Made by a program: the position numbers and the translations under genes
NCBI GenBank assembly: GCA_031180725.1
Contig: JAPSLO010000006.1
Location: forward strand, 248,001-312,000
DNA length: 64,000 bases
DNA from: Roseomonas sp.
GTDB lineage: Bacteria > Pseudomonadota > Alphaproteobacteria > Acetobacterales > Acetobacteraceae
Direction: 5' to 3'
Part shown: positions 35,297 through 44,667 of the stretch, piece after piece
Layout of the letters: the number at the start of each line of letters is the position of its first letter
Numbering within the stretch: the first letter of the stretch is position 1
The notes under the pieces: generated by a model
Seen by the model: only the letters and a program-made list of their open reading frames with translations
Databases searched by the model: none
Told to the model about the DNA's origin: nothing

Positions 35297-36420
35297 CCGG
35301 TGATGCCCTGATCGCGCTCGCGCTGGCGATGCTGCCCGCGATCCTCGGCACCGTGAACCTCGCACGCCTGCGTGCCCCGCGGGGTCCTGCGCCGGAGGAC
35401 GCGCTCGTCTCTATCCTGATCCCCGCGCGCGACGAGGAGGCGAATATCGGCACCTGCCTCCGTGCCGCCCTCGCCTCGCGCGGCGTCGCCATCGAGGTGC
35501 TGGTGATGGACGACGGCTCCCGCGACCGAACCGCCGAGATTGTCCGCACCCTGGCCAAGGCCGATCCGCGCCTCCGGTTGCTCGCCGCACCGCCCCTTCC
35601 GCCCGGCTGGTCCGGCAAGGCCCATGCCTGTGCGCGGCTGGCGGAGGCGGCCCGCGGCACGCACTTGCTGTTCATTGATGCCGATGTGCGCCTTGCTTCC
35701 GATACGGCCGCGGCCATGGTCGGTCACGCGGTGCGCCGGGGGCGCGGGATGGTGACGGGCGTGCCCCGCCAGCTTATCGGCTCGCTGGGCGAGGCCGTGA
35801 CCGTGCCGATGATCAACCTGCTGCTGCTCGGCTACCTGCCTGGCGGCGGCCGCGCGGTGACGCGCAGGCCAGAGCTTGCCGCCGCCTGCGGCCAGCTTCT
35901 GCTCGCTGAGCGCGCTGCGTACGACCGCGCGGGCGGCCACGCCGCGCTGCGCGGCGTGATCCACGACGGGCTGGCGTTGGCCCGGCGTTTCCGCGCGGCC
36001 GGCGTCGCGACCGAGGTGATCGACGGCGCGCCCCTTGCCACCTGCCGCATGTACCGCGGCTTCGCCGAGTGCTGGCGCGGCTTCCTCAAGAACGCGCGCG
36101 AGGGCATGGCGACGCCGCTCGGGCTGCCGATCTGGACCGTGCTGCTGGCCGGCGCGCATCTCTGGCCTTGGCTACTGCTGCCTGCCTGGCCCGCGCTGCT
36201 CGCCATCGCGCTCGGCCTCGGCCTGCGCGCGGCGATCACGATGAGGATGCGCGAACCCTGGTGGACTGTGCCGCTGCACCCAGCCGCGGTGCTGGTGGCG
36301 CTGGCGATCCAATGGACCGCCTTGGCGCGCTCGGCGCTTGGCCGCCCGTCCCGCTGGAAGGGCCGCGACTACGCGCCGGGGGCACTGCCCGCAGATGCGG
36401 CCCCGGGCCCGGCCGGCTGA
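35293..36420 (+). CDS. GT2-family glycosyltransferase (CrtQ-like)
   Basis: A 375-residue membrane-anchored glycosyltransferase. After an N-terminal hydrophobic segment, the GT-A fold begins with VSILIPARDEEANIGTCL (about residue 38). VLVMDDGSRDRTAEI follows, then the metal-binding DAD in LLFIDADVRLA near 127. Two or three membrane helices close the protein (LLLPAWPALLAIALGLGL). The architecture matches CrtQ-type enzymes that glycosylate carotenoid acids. Its GTG start overlaps the acyltransferase stop, and its stop overlaps the aldehyde dehydrogenase ATG by one base, so all three are coupled. Confidence 0.87.
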   Translation: MTGDALIALALAMLPAILGTVNLARLRAPRGPAPEDALVSILIPARDEEANIGTCLRAALASRGVAIEVLVMDDGSRDRTAEIVRTLAKADPRLRLLAAPPLPPGWSGKAHACARLAEAARGTHLLFIDADVRLASDTAAAMVGHAVRRGRGMVTGVPRQLIGSLGEAVTVPMINLLLLGYLPGGGRAVTRRPELAAACGQLLLAERAAYDRAGGHAALRGVIHDGLALARRFRAAGVATEVIDGAPLATCRMYRGFAECWRGFLKNAREGMATPLGLPIWTVLLAGAHLWPWLLLPAWPALLAIALGLGLRAAITMRMREPWWTVPLHPAAVLVALAIQWTALARSALGRPSRWKGRDYAPGALPADAAPGPAG

Positions 36421-37817
36421 TGGACGAAGCTCTTCGCGCACTGTCGCCGATAGCGACATCCGCCGGCACGCCCGCCGCGGCCCTGGCCGCATTGCGGGTC
36501 GCCGAGGCGCGAGGCGGCCGCCTCGACCTCACGACGCGCCGCGATCTGCTTGCCCGCCTCGCTGAGGCGGTACTGGCCCGCCGCGAGGCGATCTCCGCTG
36601 CGATCGATGCCGACTTCGGCGGACGATCGCGGGTGGAGACGATGCTTGCCGAGGTGCGGCTGGTGGCGGGCGCGGCGCAGCACGCGCGGCGACACCTGCG
36701 CTCCTGGGCGCGGCCGCGACGCGCCGGCGTGCCTCTGCCGTTCTGGCCGGCGCGCGCCTGGGCCGAATGGGTGCCGAAGGGCGTGGTCGGCATCATGGCC
36801 CCGTGGAACTATCCGGTACAGCTCGCCCTGCTTCCCGCGGTGGACGCGCTCGCCGCAGGCAATCGCGTCGCCGTCAAGCCGAGCGAAGCGGTACCGCGCA
36901 CCGCGGCGCTGGTGGGCGAACTGCTGGACCGGGCCCTGGGGCCTGACATCGCGCGCACGGTGCTCGGCGGGCCGGAGGTGGCGGCCGAATTCGCCCGCCA
37001 ACCCTGGGATCACCTGGTCTTCACCGGCGGCACTGCGACCGGGCGGCGGGTCATGGCAGCGGCAGCGGAGCATCTGACGCCCCTCACGCTGGAACTTGGC
37101 GGCAAATGCCCAGCGCTGGTGCTCCCGGGCGCCGACCTCACCAAGGCGGCGCGCGAGATCCTCGTGGGCAAGGCGGTCAATGCCGGCCAGACTTGCGTCG
37201 CACCCGACACGGTCCTGCTGGTCGGCCATGCGCCCGCTGCCTTCGAAGCCGCCTGCCGCGCGAGTGGCATCACCGCACCCGAGACCGCGCTGGCGAATGA
37301 GGCGCAGGCGGCGCGGTTCGCGGCGCTAAGTGCCGCGACGTTACCGAGGGCACTCGGCCCGGACGGGGCCGGTCACCGCCATCACGCCCTCGCGCTCGCG
37401 GCATCCCCGACACGCGGTTCGCCGCTCGACCAGGAGGAGGTGTTCGGCCCGTTGTTGCCTATCCTGCCTCTGCCTGGGCTGGGCGACGCGCTGGCCTGGA
37501 TCACAGCGCGCCCGGCGCCGCTTGCGATCTACCTCTTCGGCGCGACTGCATCGGAGGAGGCGCGCATTGCCGCCGCAACGCGCTCCGGGGCGCTGGTGAG
37601 CGGACGCTGCGTGGAATACGCCGCTTTCCCGGACCTGCCCTTTGGGGGCGTGGGCGCCTCGGGTTTCGGCCGATATCATGGGCAGGCGGGCTTCGAGGAA
37701 TTCTCCGTCCTCCGGGCCCGGGTGCGGCACGGACGGTGGTCGCTCGCCCGTCTGCTCGACCCGCCACGGGGTGAAAGCGCTAGACGGCTGGTGCATAGAT
37801 TGCTTGACGCATTGTGA
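36420..37817 (+). CDS. Aldehyde dehydrogenase of the carotenoid operon (AldH-like)
   Basis: A 465-residue aldehyde dehydrogenase, shorter than the usual 480-500 and closest to the class 3/coniferyl-aldehyde type. Catalytic residues are all present: Asn130 (APWNYP), Lys153 (VKPSE), Glu225 (LELGGK) and Cys259 (NAGQTCVAPD). The late EEVFGPLLPI and PFGGVGASGFGRYHG motifs are intact. In C30 carotenoid synthesis an aldehyde dehydrogenase converts the terminal aldehyde to the acid that is then glycosylated, which suits its position as last gene of this operon. ATG 36420 overlaps the preceding stop by one base; a longer frame from 36069 is an extension inside the glycosyltransferase gene. Confidence 0.9.
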   Translation: MDEALRALSPIATSAGTPAAALAALRVAEARGGRLDLTTRRDLLARLAEAVLARREAISAAIDADFGGRSRVETMLAEVRLVAGAAQHARRHLRSWARPRRAGVPLPFWPARAWAEWVPKGVVGIMAPWNYPVQLALLPAVDALAAGNRVAVKPSEAVPRTAALVGELLDRALGPDIARTVLGGPEVAAEFARQPWDHLVFTGGTATGRRVMAAAAEHLTPLTLELGGKCPALVLPGADLTKAAREILVGKAVNAGQTCVAPDTVLLVGHAPAAFEAACRASGITAPETALANEAQAARFAALSAATLPRALGPDGAGHRHHALALAASPTRGSPLDQEEVFGPLLPILPLPGLGDALAWITARPAPLAIYLFGATASEEARIAAATRSGALVSGRCVEYAAFPDLPFGGVGASGFGRYHGQAGFEEFSVLRARVRHGRWSLARLLDPPRGESARRLVHRLLDAL

Positions 37818-38005
37818 GAGCTGCCGGGGCAGCCTGGCAGGGCCGCCATATGATCGGGTCTGAAAGGTGCTGTGGCGCAATCTCCCGAGCGCGCTCGGCC
37901 GCCAGCGCGGCAGGCGATCCGGCGGCAACCAGACGGGCGCGCTCGCCGCACCCATCGTCCCCGTGCGGGAACGGCGGGCCGCTGGGGTTTGGGGGGGCGC
38001 CGTCG

Positions 38006-39010
38006 TCAGGCGGCCGCCGGCTCGTTGGCCCAGATGCGGTGCAGGACCACGGCGAGGCGGCGGTCGGCGGCGACCACCGCGCGCTTCAGGCCGCGGCGCT
38101 GCGCCAGGCGGACGCCCCCGGCCTTCAGCGCGCACCACCGTGCGTGTGGGTGAGGAGCGTGTGGGCCGCCTCGTAGAGCGCGGCCCGCGTCAGCGGATCG
38201 CCGCATTTGGAGGTGCGACCGGTGTAGTCCGACTCGCCCGAACTGTGCTTGCGCGGCGCCAACCCGGGGTACGCGCCGACCGCCCTCAACCTCGGGAAGC
38301 CTTCCGGCCTATCCACTGTCGTTCAGAAGGTCACGGCCACGACGGGGCGCACGCCCGGCACCGTCATCAGGCGCCGGCAGACCGGGTCCTCCGCCGCTAG
38401 ACCGACCAACATCCTGTGCAGCACCCGAGCTGCTTGAGCAGGGCCCGCCGCGCCTCCAGCAGCGCCCCCGCGACGGTGGCCACCGCCGGCGTGTCCTCCA
38501 CGAGTGCCCGCACGCGCGCGTCGAAGCCGCCTGCGCCCATTTGTCCGACCTTCAGCCCGAAGGTGCGCAGCGACCCGCGCAAGTCGTTCTTGATGGCGCG
38601 CACCTTGGCCTGGAGCAGCATGCGGCCAACAGCAGCATGCGCCGCTGTTGGCTCTCCGGAGTCCTCACATGGACAGGCCGGTAGTGCCCGACGCGCATCA
38701 TCTGCGTGGTGCCGCGGGCATCGTTGCGGTCCGTCCTGTTGACCTGCGCCGAGAGCACCGCCTTCATGTGCCACGTCTCGACGCACACGGCCGGCAGACC
38801 TGCTTCCGCGAGTGCGCCGTAGAGCCACTGCGACAGCGGTCCCGCCTCAAGCCCGACACGGCGCAGCGTGGCCGCGTGTCCCTTCAGCGCGTCGACCAAC
38901 GCCGCGGGCTCGCTCGGAACCCCTGCCTTCCGGAGCACCCTTCCGCTCTCGTCGACGATGCAGAGGCTGGTGACCCGCACGGAAACGTCCAGGCCAGCGA
39001 AGTGCGCCAT
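38006..39010 (-). pseudogene. IS110-family transposase, frameshifted remnant
   Basis: Pieces of one IS110 (DEDD/RuvC-like) transposase run in order on the minus strand in several frames. The N-terminal MAHFAGLDVSVRVTSLCIVD starts at 39010, then VGLEAGPLSQWLYGAL and NRTDRNDARG. A shifted frame has LLQAKVRAIKNDLRG. A further frame has [14 protein letters not shown] and [15 protein letters not shown] (Transposase_20 part). The end is [20 protein letters not shown] near 38010. At least three frameshifts make it non-functional. IS110 elements lack long terminal inverted repeats, so ends cannot be fixed. Confidence 0.82.
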
Positions 39011-39079
39011 GGATGGGTGTGCTCCCTTGCTGCTGCGCCGGAGAACAGCGCCACTGCGGATGTAGTGCTCCGCCGCCCG

Positions 39080-39419
39080 GGCTCGCGACCGTCGCCGCAA
39101 CACCCGATCTGTCGATGACCGTCGCCGACGGCTCGGCCTCCGGCCTGCACCTCGCTGTCCAGCATCAGCGCCACACCGTGGGTCGTGCGGAACACGAAGC
39201 GCCGGAACCACCATTAGACCGTTTGCAAGGACCGAAGTGCACCGGCAGGCCTCCGCGCTGCGCGTCATGTAGCGGATCGCGTTCAGCACCTCGTGCAGGT
39301 CCACCATGGGCTTCAGGCCCCGCCGCGACGGTTTTGGCAGTGACGGCTCGGTCCCGCGCCCATTCCTCGCCCGTCAGGTCGGATGGGTGGCGCCTCGTCT
39401 TCCGGCTAAGCGCGGCCAT
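39080..39419 (-). pseudogene. IS5-family transposase N-terminal remnant
   Basis: Broken frames on the minus strand match the start of an IS5-group transposase: RRHPSDLTGEEWA near 39400, HEVLNAIRYMTRS near 39290, then RTTHGVALMLD near 39180. The catalytic C-terminal half is absent; the IS110 remnant begins right after it. The two may represent insertion of one element into another followed by decay. Confidence 0.7.
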
Positions 39420-39695
39420 CCGGCCTTGGGTTTCTCGAGTCCACATCCCGAGCTTGAAGCACCATGGACCGCCCCGCTCCAACCCTTCCTCAAACGGTCA
39501 GTGAGCGCTAACAGGCCCTGGTGGGACTTGGTATAAGCCGTTCTGGCTGGGCTCATCGGCGATCCCAGGCGTCATGGTGAACCCTGGCCGGTTGTCGCCG
39601 GCGTGCAACAGGGGGATGCTGTCGGTCAAAGGGGGAATCGCCATGACGAAGTCCGCAATACTCGCGGACGACCGCACCGAGGCAGGTATGCCGGA

Positions 39696-40946
39696 ATGAC
39701 CATTCCGCGTTGGACCTCGGCACGCTCCCCCTTCGCGATCCGCAGCTATCGCTTCCAATGGTCGGCCGATCTGATGACCTCCTGGGCCTTCGAAATGGAG
39801 ACCCTCATCCTCGGCTGGTACGTTGTGGTGCAAACCCAGTCTGTGCTGCTGGTGACGTTGTTCGGGTCACTGCAGTTCCTGGGGACGCTGATCTCCCCCT
39901 TTTTCGGCTTGGCGGGTGATGCGATCGGGCATCGCACCATGATGTGCCTGATGCGCATGGCCTATGCACTGGTAGCAGCGGCACTGACGGCGCTGGCGCT
40001 GGCCGACATGTTGACGCCGACACTGGTGCTGATCGGCACCGGGATCGCCGGGCTGATCCGGCCCTCCGATATGAGCATGCGCAATGTGCTGATTGGTGAG
40101 ACCATGCCCGACGACCGGCTGATGAGCGCCGTCGGCCTGTCGCGCATCACCACGGATTCCGCGCGCGTGGGTGGCGCACTGGCCGGGGCGAGCGTCGTGG
40201 CCGCACTGGGCATGGGCGAGGCCTATTTGTTGGTGGTGCTCTTCTACATATCCGGCATGCTGCTGACGCTTGGCATCAGCGTGCGGCAGATGGCGGATCG
40301 AGGGCCTGTGGTGGCAACGCCCTCGGCGCTGCGCGGCCTGTGGGAGGCGGCGCGGGCGCTGTGGCAGGCGCCGCCGCAGCTAGCGGCAATGTTGATGGCA
40401 TTCCTGGTCAATTTGACGGCCTACCCTTTCACACTGGGACTGCTGCCCTATGTCGCGCAGAATGTGTACGGGACTAGCCAGGAGGGACTCGGCTACCTGG
40501 TGGCAGCCGTCGGGGGTGGAAGCATAGCGGCCTCGCTGGTCCTGAGCAGGATGGGCACCTCGGTGAAGCCAGCGCGCATGATGCTGGTCTCCAGCGTGAT
40601 TTGGCACGGACTGGTGATCCTATTCGGCCAGATCGGCAGCCTGGCTGGCGGACTACTGCTGCTGCCGGTGATCGGAATCGTGCAGATGCTGTGCCTACTA
40701 CCAATGTCAGTGATGCTGCTGCGCGGCGTGCCTCCGGTGCTACGCGGCAGGATCATGGGGATGCGCACCTTGGCGGTCTACGGCTTGCCCATCGGGCTGC
40801 TCTGCTCCGGGCCGCTGATCGACCATTTGGGCTTTCCCGTGACAGCGGCAATCTACGGTACCCTGGGCATCACAGCGACGCTGCTGGTGCTGGCCATTTG
40901 GCGCGCGCATTTGTGGCCGAGTATCGCGCCGGGAAACAATGGCTAG
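39696..40946 (+). CDS. MFS transporter (enterobactin-exporter-like MFS_3 group)
   Basis: A 416-residue, 12-helix major facilitator. The N-terminal motif FAIRSYRFQWSADLMTSWA and the A-motif-like LAGDAIGHRTMM (about residue 75) suit the MFS_3 exporter group, whose members expel siderophores, drugs or other small molecules. IRPSDMSMRNVLIGETMP near residue 120 is also typical of the group. It stands alone, flanked on both sides by IS remnants (39080-39419 and 40985-41310), so it may have arrived with mobile DNA. ATG 39696 is chosen because the first helix follows; the frame can extend to 39603. Confidence 0.85.
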   Translation: MTIPRWTSARSPFAIRSYRFQWSADLMTSWAFEMETLILGWYVVVQTQSVLLVTLFGSLQFLGTLISPFFGLAGDAIGHRTMMCLMRMAYALVAAALTALALADMLTPTLVLIGTGIAGLIRPSDMSMRNVLIGETMPDDRLMSAVGLSRITTDSARVGGALAGASVVAALGMGEAYLLVVLFYISGMLLTLGISVRQMADRGPVVATPSALRGLWEAARALWQAPPQLAAMLMAFLVNLTAYPFTLGLLPYVAQNVYGTSQEGLGYLVAAVGGGSIAASLVLSRMGTSVKPARMMLVSSVIWHGLVILFGQIGSLAGGLLLLPVIGIVQMLCLLPMSVMLLRGVPPVLRGRIMGMRTLAVYGLPIGLLCSGPLIDHLGFPVTAAIYGTLGITATLLVLAIWRAHLWPSIAPGNNG

Positions 40947-40984
40947 GTAGGACGTCAAACAACCTGCTGAGGCAATTGACGCTT

Positions 40985-41310
40985 TTGCTTCCTGAGTGGG
41001 TTTGACCTCTTGGGGAGGCGGCGCTGGCGCGGTAGTTCTGGCGGCCGCACAAGGCTTGGACGATGCTTGAGGCGCGCCTGCCACGCGGCAGGCTGGGCCA
41101 CCCGCGTGTAGACGGCCGAGAGGTCATCAGCGGCATCCTGCACGTGCTGAAGACAGGCTGCTGCTGGCGCGACGTGCCGCCCGAGTACGGCCCGCCGACC
41201 ACGGTCTACAATCGCCACAACAGGCGGGCGCAGCGCGGCATCTGGGCGCGCCTGTTCGAGCGTGTGGCCGCATCAGGGGAGGTGCCGGCCGAGCTGATGA
41301 TCGACAGCAC
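40985..41310 (+). pseudogene. IS5-family transposase remnant, second copy
   Basis: The plus-strand frame from about 41063 matches an IS5/IS427-type transposase middle section: GRLGHPRVDGREVISGILHVLKTG (in pieces), WRDVPPEYGPPTTVYNR, RGIWARLFERVAASG and LMIDST. After MIDST the similarity ends, and upstream of 41063 the frame is broken. It is therefore a fragment without the second half of the catalytic domain. It is not the same subgroup as the fragment at 39080-39419. Confidence 0.75.
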
Positions 41311-41846
41311 CCCCGGGCCCGACGGGGATTGTCTGCCGGCTGGAGTCGCCCATCGGCGTGCCGGCGCTCCCGCGCCTGCGGGATCGTTCGACAGCATCTT
41401 GGTGAGCGAGGCCGGCGCGTGACGGCGGCGTCCGCACGGATGTTCCCGGTTGCGTTGAGGGTGCGCACGACAGCCGCCCGCCTGCTGCGCCGTCGGCCAG
41501 CCCCTGCGCCAGGGCAGACTCCTTCGCCTGGCTGGAGTCGAGCACCCAGCCGAGACCACGGCCCGCATCGAGGCTCAGCGGCCGGTCGGTTGCGGCGATG
41601 CCGAATAGCCCGTTGAGGCGGAAGTCGGCCATTGCCGTTGCGGTGATGGTCGAGGTGGCGATCCCCCTGATCGGCTACTTCGTCCAGGGGTCGTTTGGCA
41701 TTTAGGCTTATGAACTCCTGGAAGCTTATCCGCTGAGAGGGCTTTTGGTCCAGGGCGCCGGCCCCAGGCGAGCGGGATTCAGCCTGCGACGAGCTCGCGG
41801 CCACAGTACCGGAGTGCGCAGGTCCGTCGCGCCGCGAGCGACCGGC
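41311..41846. other. Non-coding stretch after the IS5 fragment
   Basis: About 530 bases. Several overlapping frames occur on both strands, but none shows a family, a start site or consistent codon use. A minus-strand frame (41273-41632) has an orderly-looking segment (FGIAATDRPLSLDAGRG) that I could not assign. It may be the decayed end of an older gene disrupted by the IS element. Confidence 0.35.
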
Positions 41847-42524
41847 TCACTGGATGCTGGCCGTCGACGAGAACGGCTTCGTGGCGTCCACGACGAACAT
41901 CACCAGCGAGAGCAGGTCGGTCGAGCCAGTGCTGGAGACCTGCATCGGCACGTCCGCGCCGTGTCCCGCCATGGCTTGGCCTGCACTGACGCGAGTGACA
42001 CCGTGCGGCGTCTGCTGGCTCGTCTCCCCGGCGAGCACATAGAAGGCCTCCGAACCCGGGTGCGTGTGGACCGGTGTTGCGCTGCCCGGTGGGCCGCTCG
42101 CCTGGTTAATCCGCAAGAGGTACTGCGGCGCCCTGACATCGGGCAGCGGCCCGACCTCAGCGACCTTGGTGCCGCCCTGCGAGGCACTGCCGGCGGGCCC
42201 CAGGGTGAATAGCCAGACTTGGCCCGCCGCTTCGGCCACCAGCGCCGTAGGGCCTTCAGCCGCCCGCGCCTCGGCCACCGAAGGAAATGTCTCGATCCGC
42301 CACACCAGCGGGCCGGGCGGCAGTTCCGCCAGCCGCTTCTCCACGAGCGGTCTGACAATGAGAGGCGGCTGCTGCGCCACCGCTGGTGAGGACGAAGTTC
42401 CCAGAGCCAAGACCGCGGCCAGAGCGCCAAAGAAGGGCGCAAGTCCTCGTCGCCCGGCTGTGGTCAAGACGCTCTGCCCCCTGCCCGCGGCGGCGCGAAG
42501 CCCTCGGAAAAAGATGCTGGACAT
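41847..42524 (-). CDS. Secreted cupin-domain protein
   Basis: A 225-residue protein. The first ~50 residues hold an Arg-rich start and a hydrophobic stretch ending at A-V-A-Q-Q, a signal sequence. The C-terminal half is a single cupin: TPVHTHPGSEAFYVLAGE (about residue 153) with the two histidines and glutamate of motif 1, and GHGADVPMQ for motif 2. The later SLVMFVVDATKPF strand closes the barrel. It likely binds a metal and a small molecule in the periplasm. ATG 42524 has a perfect AGGAGG seven bases upstream. It is divergent from the AraC-type regulator and is probably its target. Confidence 0.82.
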   Translation of the reverse strand: MSSIFFRGLRAAAGRGQSVLTTAGRRGLAPFFGALAAVLALGTSSSPAVAQQPPLIVRPLVEKRLAELPPGPLVWRIETFPSVAEARAAEGPTALVAEAAGQVWLFTLGPAGSASQGGTKVAEVGPLPDVRAPQYLLRINQASGPPGSATPVHTHPGSEAFYVLAGETSQQTPHGVTRVSAGQAMAGHGADVPMQVSSTGSTDLLSLVMFVVDATKPFSSTASIQ

Positions 42525-42647
42525 TGCGTTTCCTCCTGACCGTCCTACGGCCTTAAGCGACGCGGATTTGAACAGGGCCGACGCCGCCGCTCTGTCCGAA
42601 TCGCGCCATCCTGTCCCGAAGGCGCCAGGCTCCTTTGGAGGCCATCC

Positions 42648-44207
42648 ATGAATGGGCATCGGCAGTCCCGAATGCGGCACCTGGCCCTGCGAGAGCCGCC
42701 CGGCGCGCTTACGTCGGTCGCGCAGGACTGCTGCGTTCAGCGTGCCCTGGAAGCCGCCAGGGCCGAGCTGGCGCGGGATGCCGCGGCCGTGCCCGGCCTT
42801 TCCGATCTGGCCGCGGCCGCGGGCGTCTCACCCCGGACGCTGCAGCGCCGGTTTGCCCAAGTTCTGGGGCGCTCCCCGCATTCGGTCGTCCAGCAACTCC
42901 GCCTCGCGGCCGCCCGGCAGACCCTCCGCGCCGGCCGGGCGCCTTCCGTGCTCGACGTGGCACTGCGTCACGGCTTCGAGCATCCGGGGCGCTTCGCGAT
43001 CCACTATGCTCGCACCTTCGGGGAGGCACCCTCGGCCACCCTGCGCGCCGCCCGCCGCGACCGGCCGCCTGCAGCGACGCAGGCTTCGCATACGGCGATT
43101 GTACTGCACGCCCTGGTGCCCGCCACCGGCGCGGACACCGCACGCGCCCGGCGCGCCACCGACGACCTGGCGATCGCGCTCGGGCACGCGCCTGGCTTGG
43201 TGCTGCTTAGCCCCGAACTCAGTGCGTCCACCCGGCCGCATGCGGTCCTACGGCTGCAGGGGCGGGTGGAGGCGGATTGCATCGTTCTGTCCCTCCTCCG
43301 GCCTGCGACCGGCGTTGTGGTTACCACGGTCCGGGAGTACTTCAGGCGGCGTGCCGGCTTTGCCTGGGCCGACCGCGCCGTCGGTGCCGTACGCGCAGCG
43401 GTCGCGGCGGAAGAGGCCGAGAGCGCGCGGCACACGCCGCCACGTCGCGCCGGCGTTGAGGCCCTCGTCGCACGCGCCCGCCCCGCCGCATTGTCGCAGG
43501 AGCCAGGGATGGTCGGCATGGCCCTCGACCTACTCGAGGAGGCGCTCGTCTGCGACCCGGCGCATCCGCGCGCGCTGGCGTTGGCGGGGTGGAGCCGCGC
43601 CCTAGGCGCGAACCACCTATTTACGCGAGACCCCGAGGGCGAGCGCGATCGCGCCGTGGCATGTTGCCGGCGTGCGCTGGCGCTCGCGCCGGACGATCCA
43701 GAGGTCCTGACATTGGTTGCCGGCGCCCTGTCGTTGACGCGGCGCCTCGACGAGGCCGAGGATCTCATCGCCCGCAGCCTGGCGCTCGATCCCTGCCAGC
43801 CCGAGGCGCTGCGGCGGCTGGGGTTCATCCAGAACTTCCGCGGTGACGGCCGCCGCGCCGCCGCGGCATTCCGGCGGGCGCTGAGCCTCTACCCGGCTGG
43901 CCACGACGGCACGATTTCGCTGATCGGGCTCGGAGTCGCCCACTTCATCCTCGGCGAGTACTCGCGCTCGGCACGCGCCCTCGCCCGCGCACTGGAGTTG
44001 CAGCCCGCCCGGGCCTGGCCGTACCGCTTCCTGACCGCCGCCGCAATGCATGCCGGCGCGCACGAGGAGGCGCGGCGCTCGCTGGCCTCCCTGCGGCGCA
44101 GCTTCCCGGATCTGACGGTGGAGTGGTGCGCCCGCTCGGTCGCGTTGCACCCGGAAGCGAAGGAGCGGGTGCTCGCCGGGCTGGCACGCGCCGGCCTGCC
44201 GCGCTGA
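42648..44207 (+). CDS. AraC-type HTH protein with C-terminal TPR repeats
   Basis: A 519-residue protein. Residues about 30-125 are an AraC double helix-turn-helix: LSDLAAAAGVSPRTLQRRF followed by DVALRHGFEHPGRFAIHYARTFGEAPS, with the second helix-turn-helix typical of the family. Residues about 145-260 resemble the connector seen in CadC-like regulators. From about 290 to the end are TPR-type helical repeats (ERDRAVACCRRALALAPDDPEVL and similar, spaced about 34 residues). No transmembrane helix is evident. It is divergent from the cupin gene (123-base gap), so it probably regulates it. The ligand is unknown. Confidence 0.8.
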   Translation: MNGHRQSRMRHLALREPPGALTSVAQDCCVQRALEAARAELARDAAAVPGLSDLAAAAGVSPRTLQRRFAQVLGRSPHSVVQQLRLAAARQTLRAGRAPSVLDVALRHGFEHPGRFAIHYARTFGEAPSATLRAARRDRPPAATQASHTAIVLHALVPATGADTARARRATDDLAIALGHAPGLVLLSPELSASTRPHAVLRLQGRVEADCIVLSLLRPATGVVVTTVREYFRRRAGFAWADRAVGAVRAAVAAEEAESARHTPPRRAGVEALVARARPAALSQEPGMVGMALDLLEEALVCDPAHPRALALAGWSRALGANHLFTRDPEGERDRAVACCRRALALAPDDPEVLTLVAGALSLTRRLDEAEDLIARSLALDPCQPEALRRLGFIQNFRGDGRRAAAAFRRALSLYPAGHDGTISLIGLGVAHFILGEYSRSARALARALELQPARAWPYRFLTAAAMHAGAHEEARRSLASLRRSFPDLTVEWCARSVALHPEAKERVLAGLARAGLPR

Positions 44208-44667
44208 ACTCCTGCATGCTGCCGCCACTCCAGCGCGACGAGAATTTCGTCCCTGCATCGTTAGTGCTGCAGCAGTGACGATGAATGTTGAGCAACCAGG
44301 ATAGGCGCCGCCACTCCCCGGCGCGCACGCTTGGTGCCGGGCAAGCCGATTGGTTGCCGCCGTGCGGGCCGCGAGCCACAAGGCTACTTCCCTGTTCGAA
44401 GTCCGTCATCGCCGTGTCGAGCAGGCCTGCTGCTGAGCACGAGAGGGCGGCCGCGCGGGCAGGGAACAGCCGTCGCGGCGGACGTCAGGCAGTCTTCTTG
44501 CGAGAACCGTGGGACCAGATGCACGCCAACAGGTTAGCCCGCGAAGCCGTGCTGCGCTCCGCCAGCGCGCGCCGGCGCTGCTGAATGGGTTGACCTTTCG
44601 CCTCAGCACCGCCCGAACATCGGCCCCCGCAGCCCAGCCCTCCGCCCCGAAAGGATGGAGCCACCGA
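44208..44667. other. Intergenic region, no recognised gene
   Basis: About 460 bases between the AraC-TPR gene and the convergent receptor gene at 44668. Frames on both strands are short and unlike any family I know. I see no terminator or repeat that can be supported. Confidence 0.35.

Noticed and set aside
39080-41310. Composite transposon carrying the MFS gene
   Set aside because: The two flanking IS5 fragments belong to different subgroups, both are incomplete, and no matching terminal repeats could be seen.
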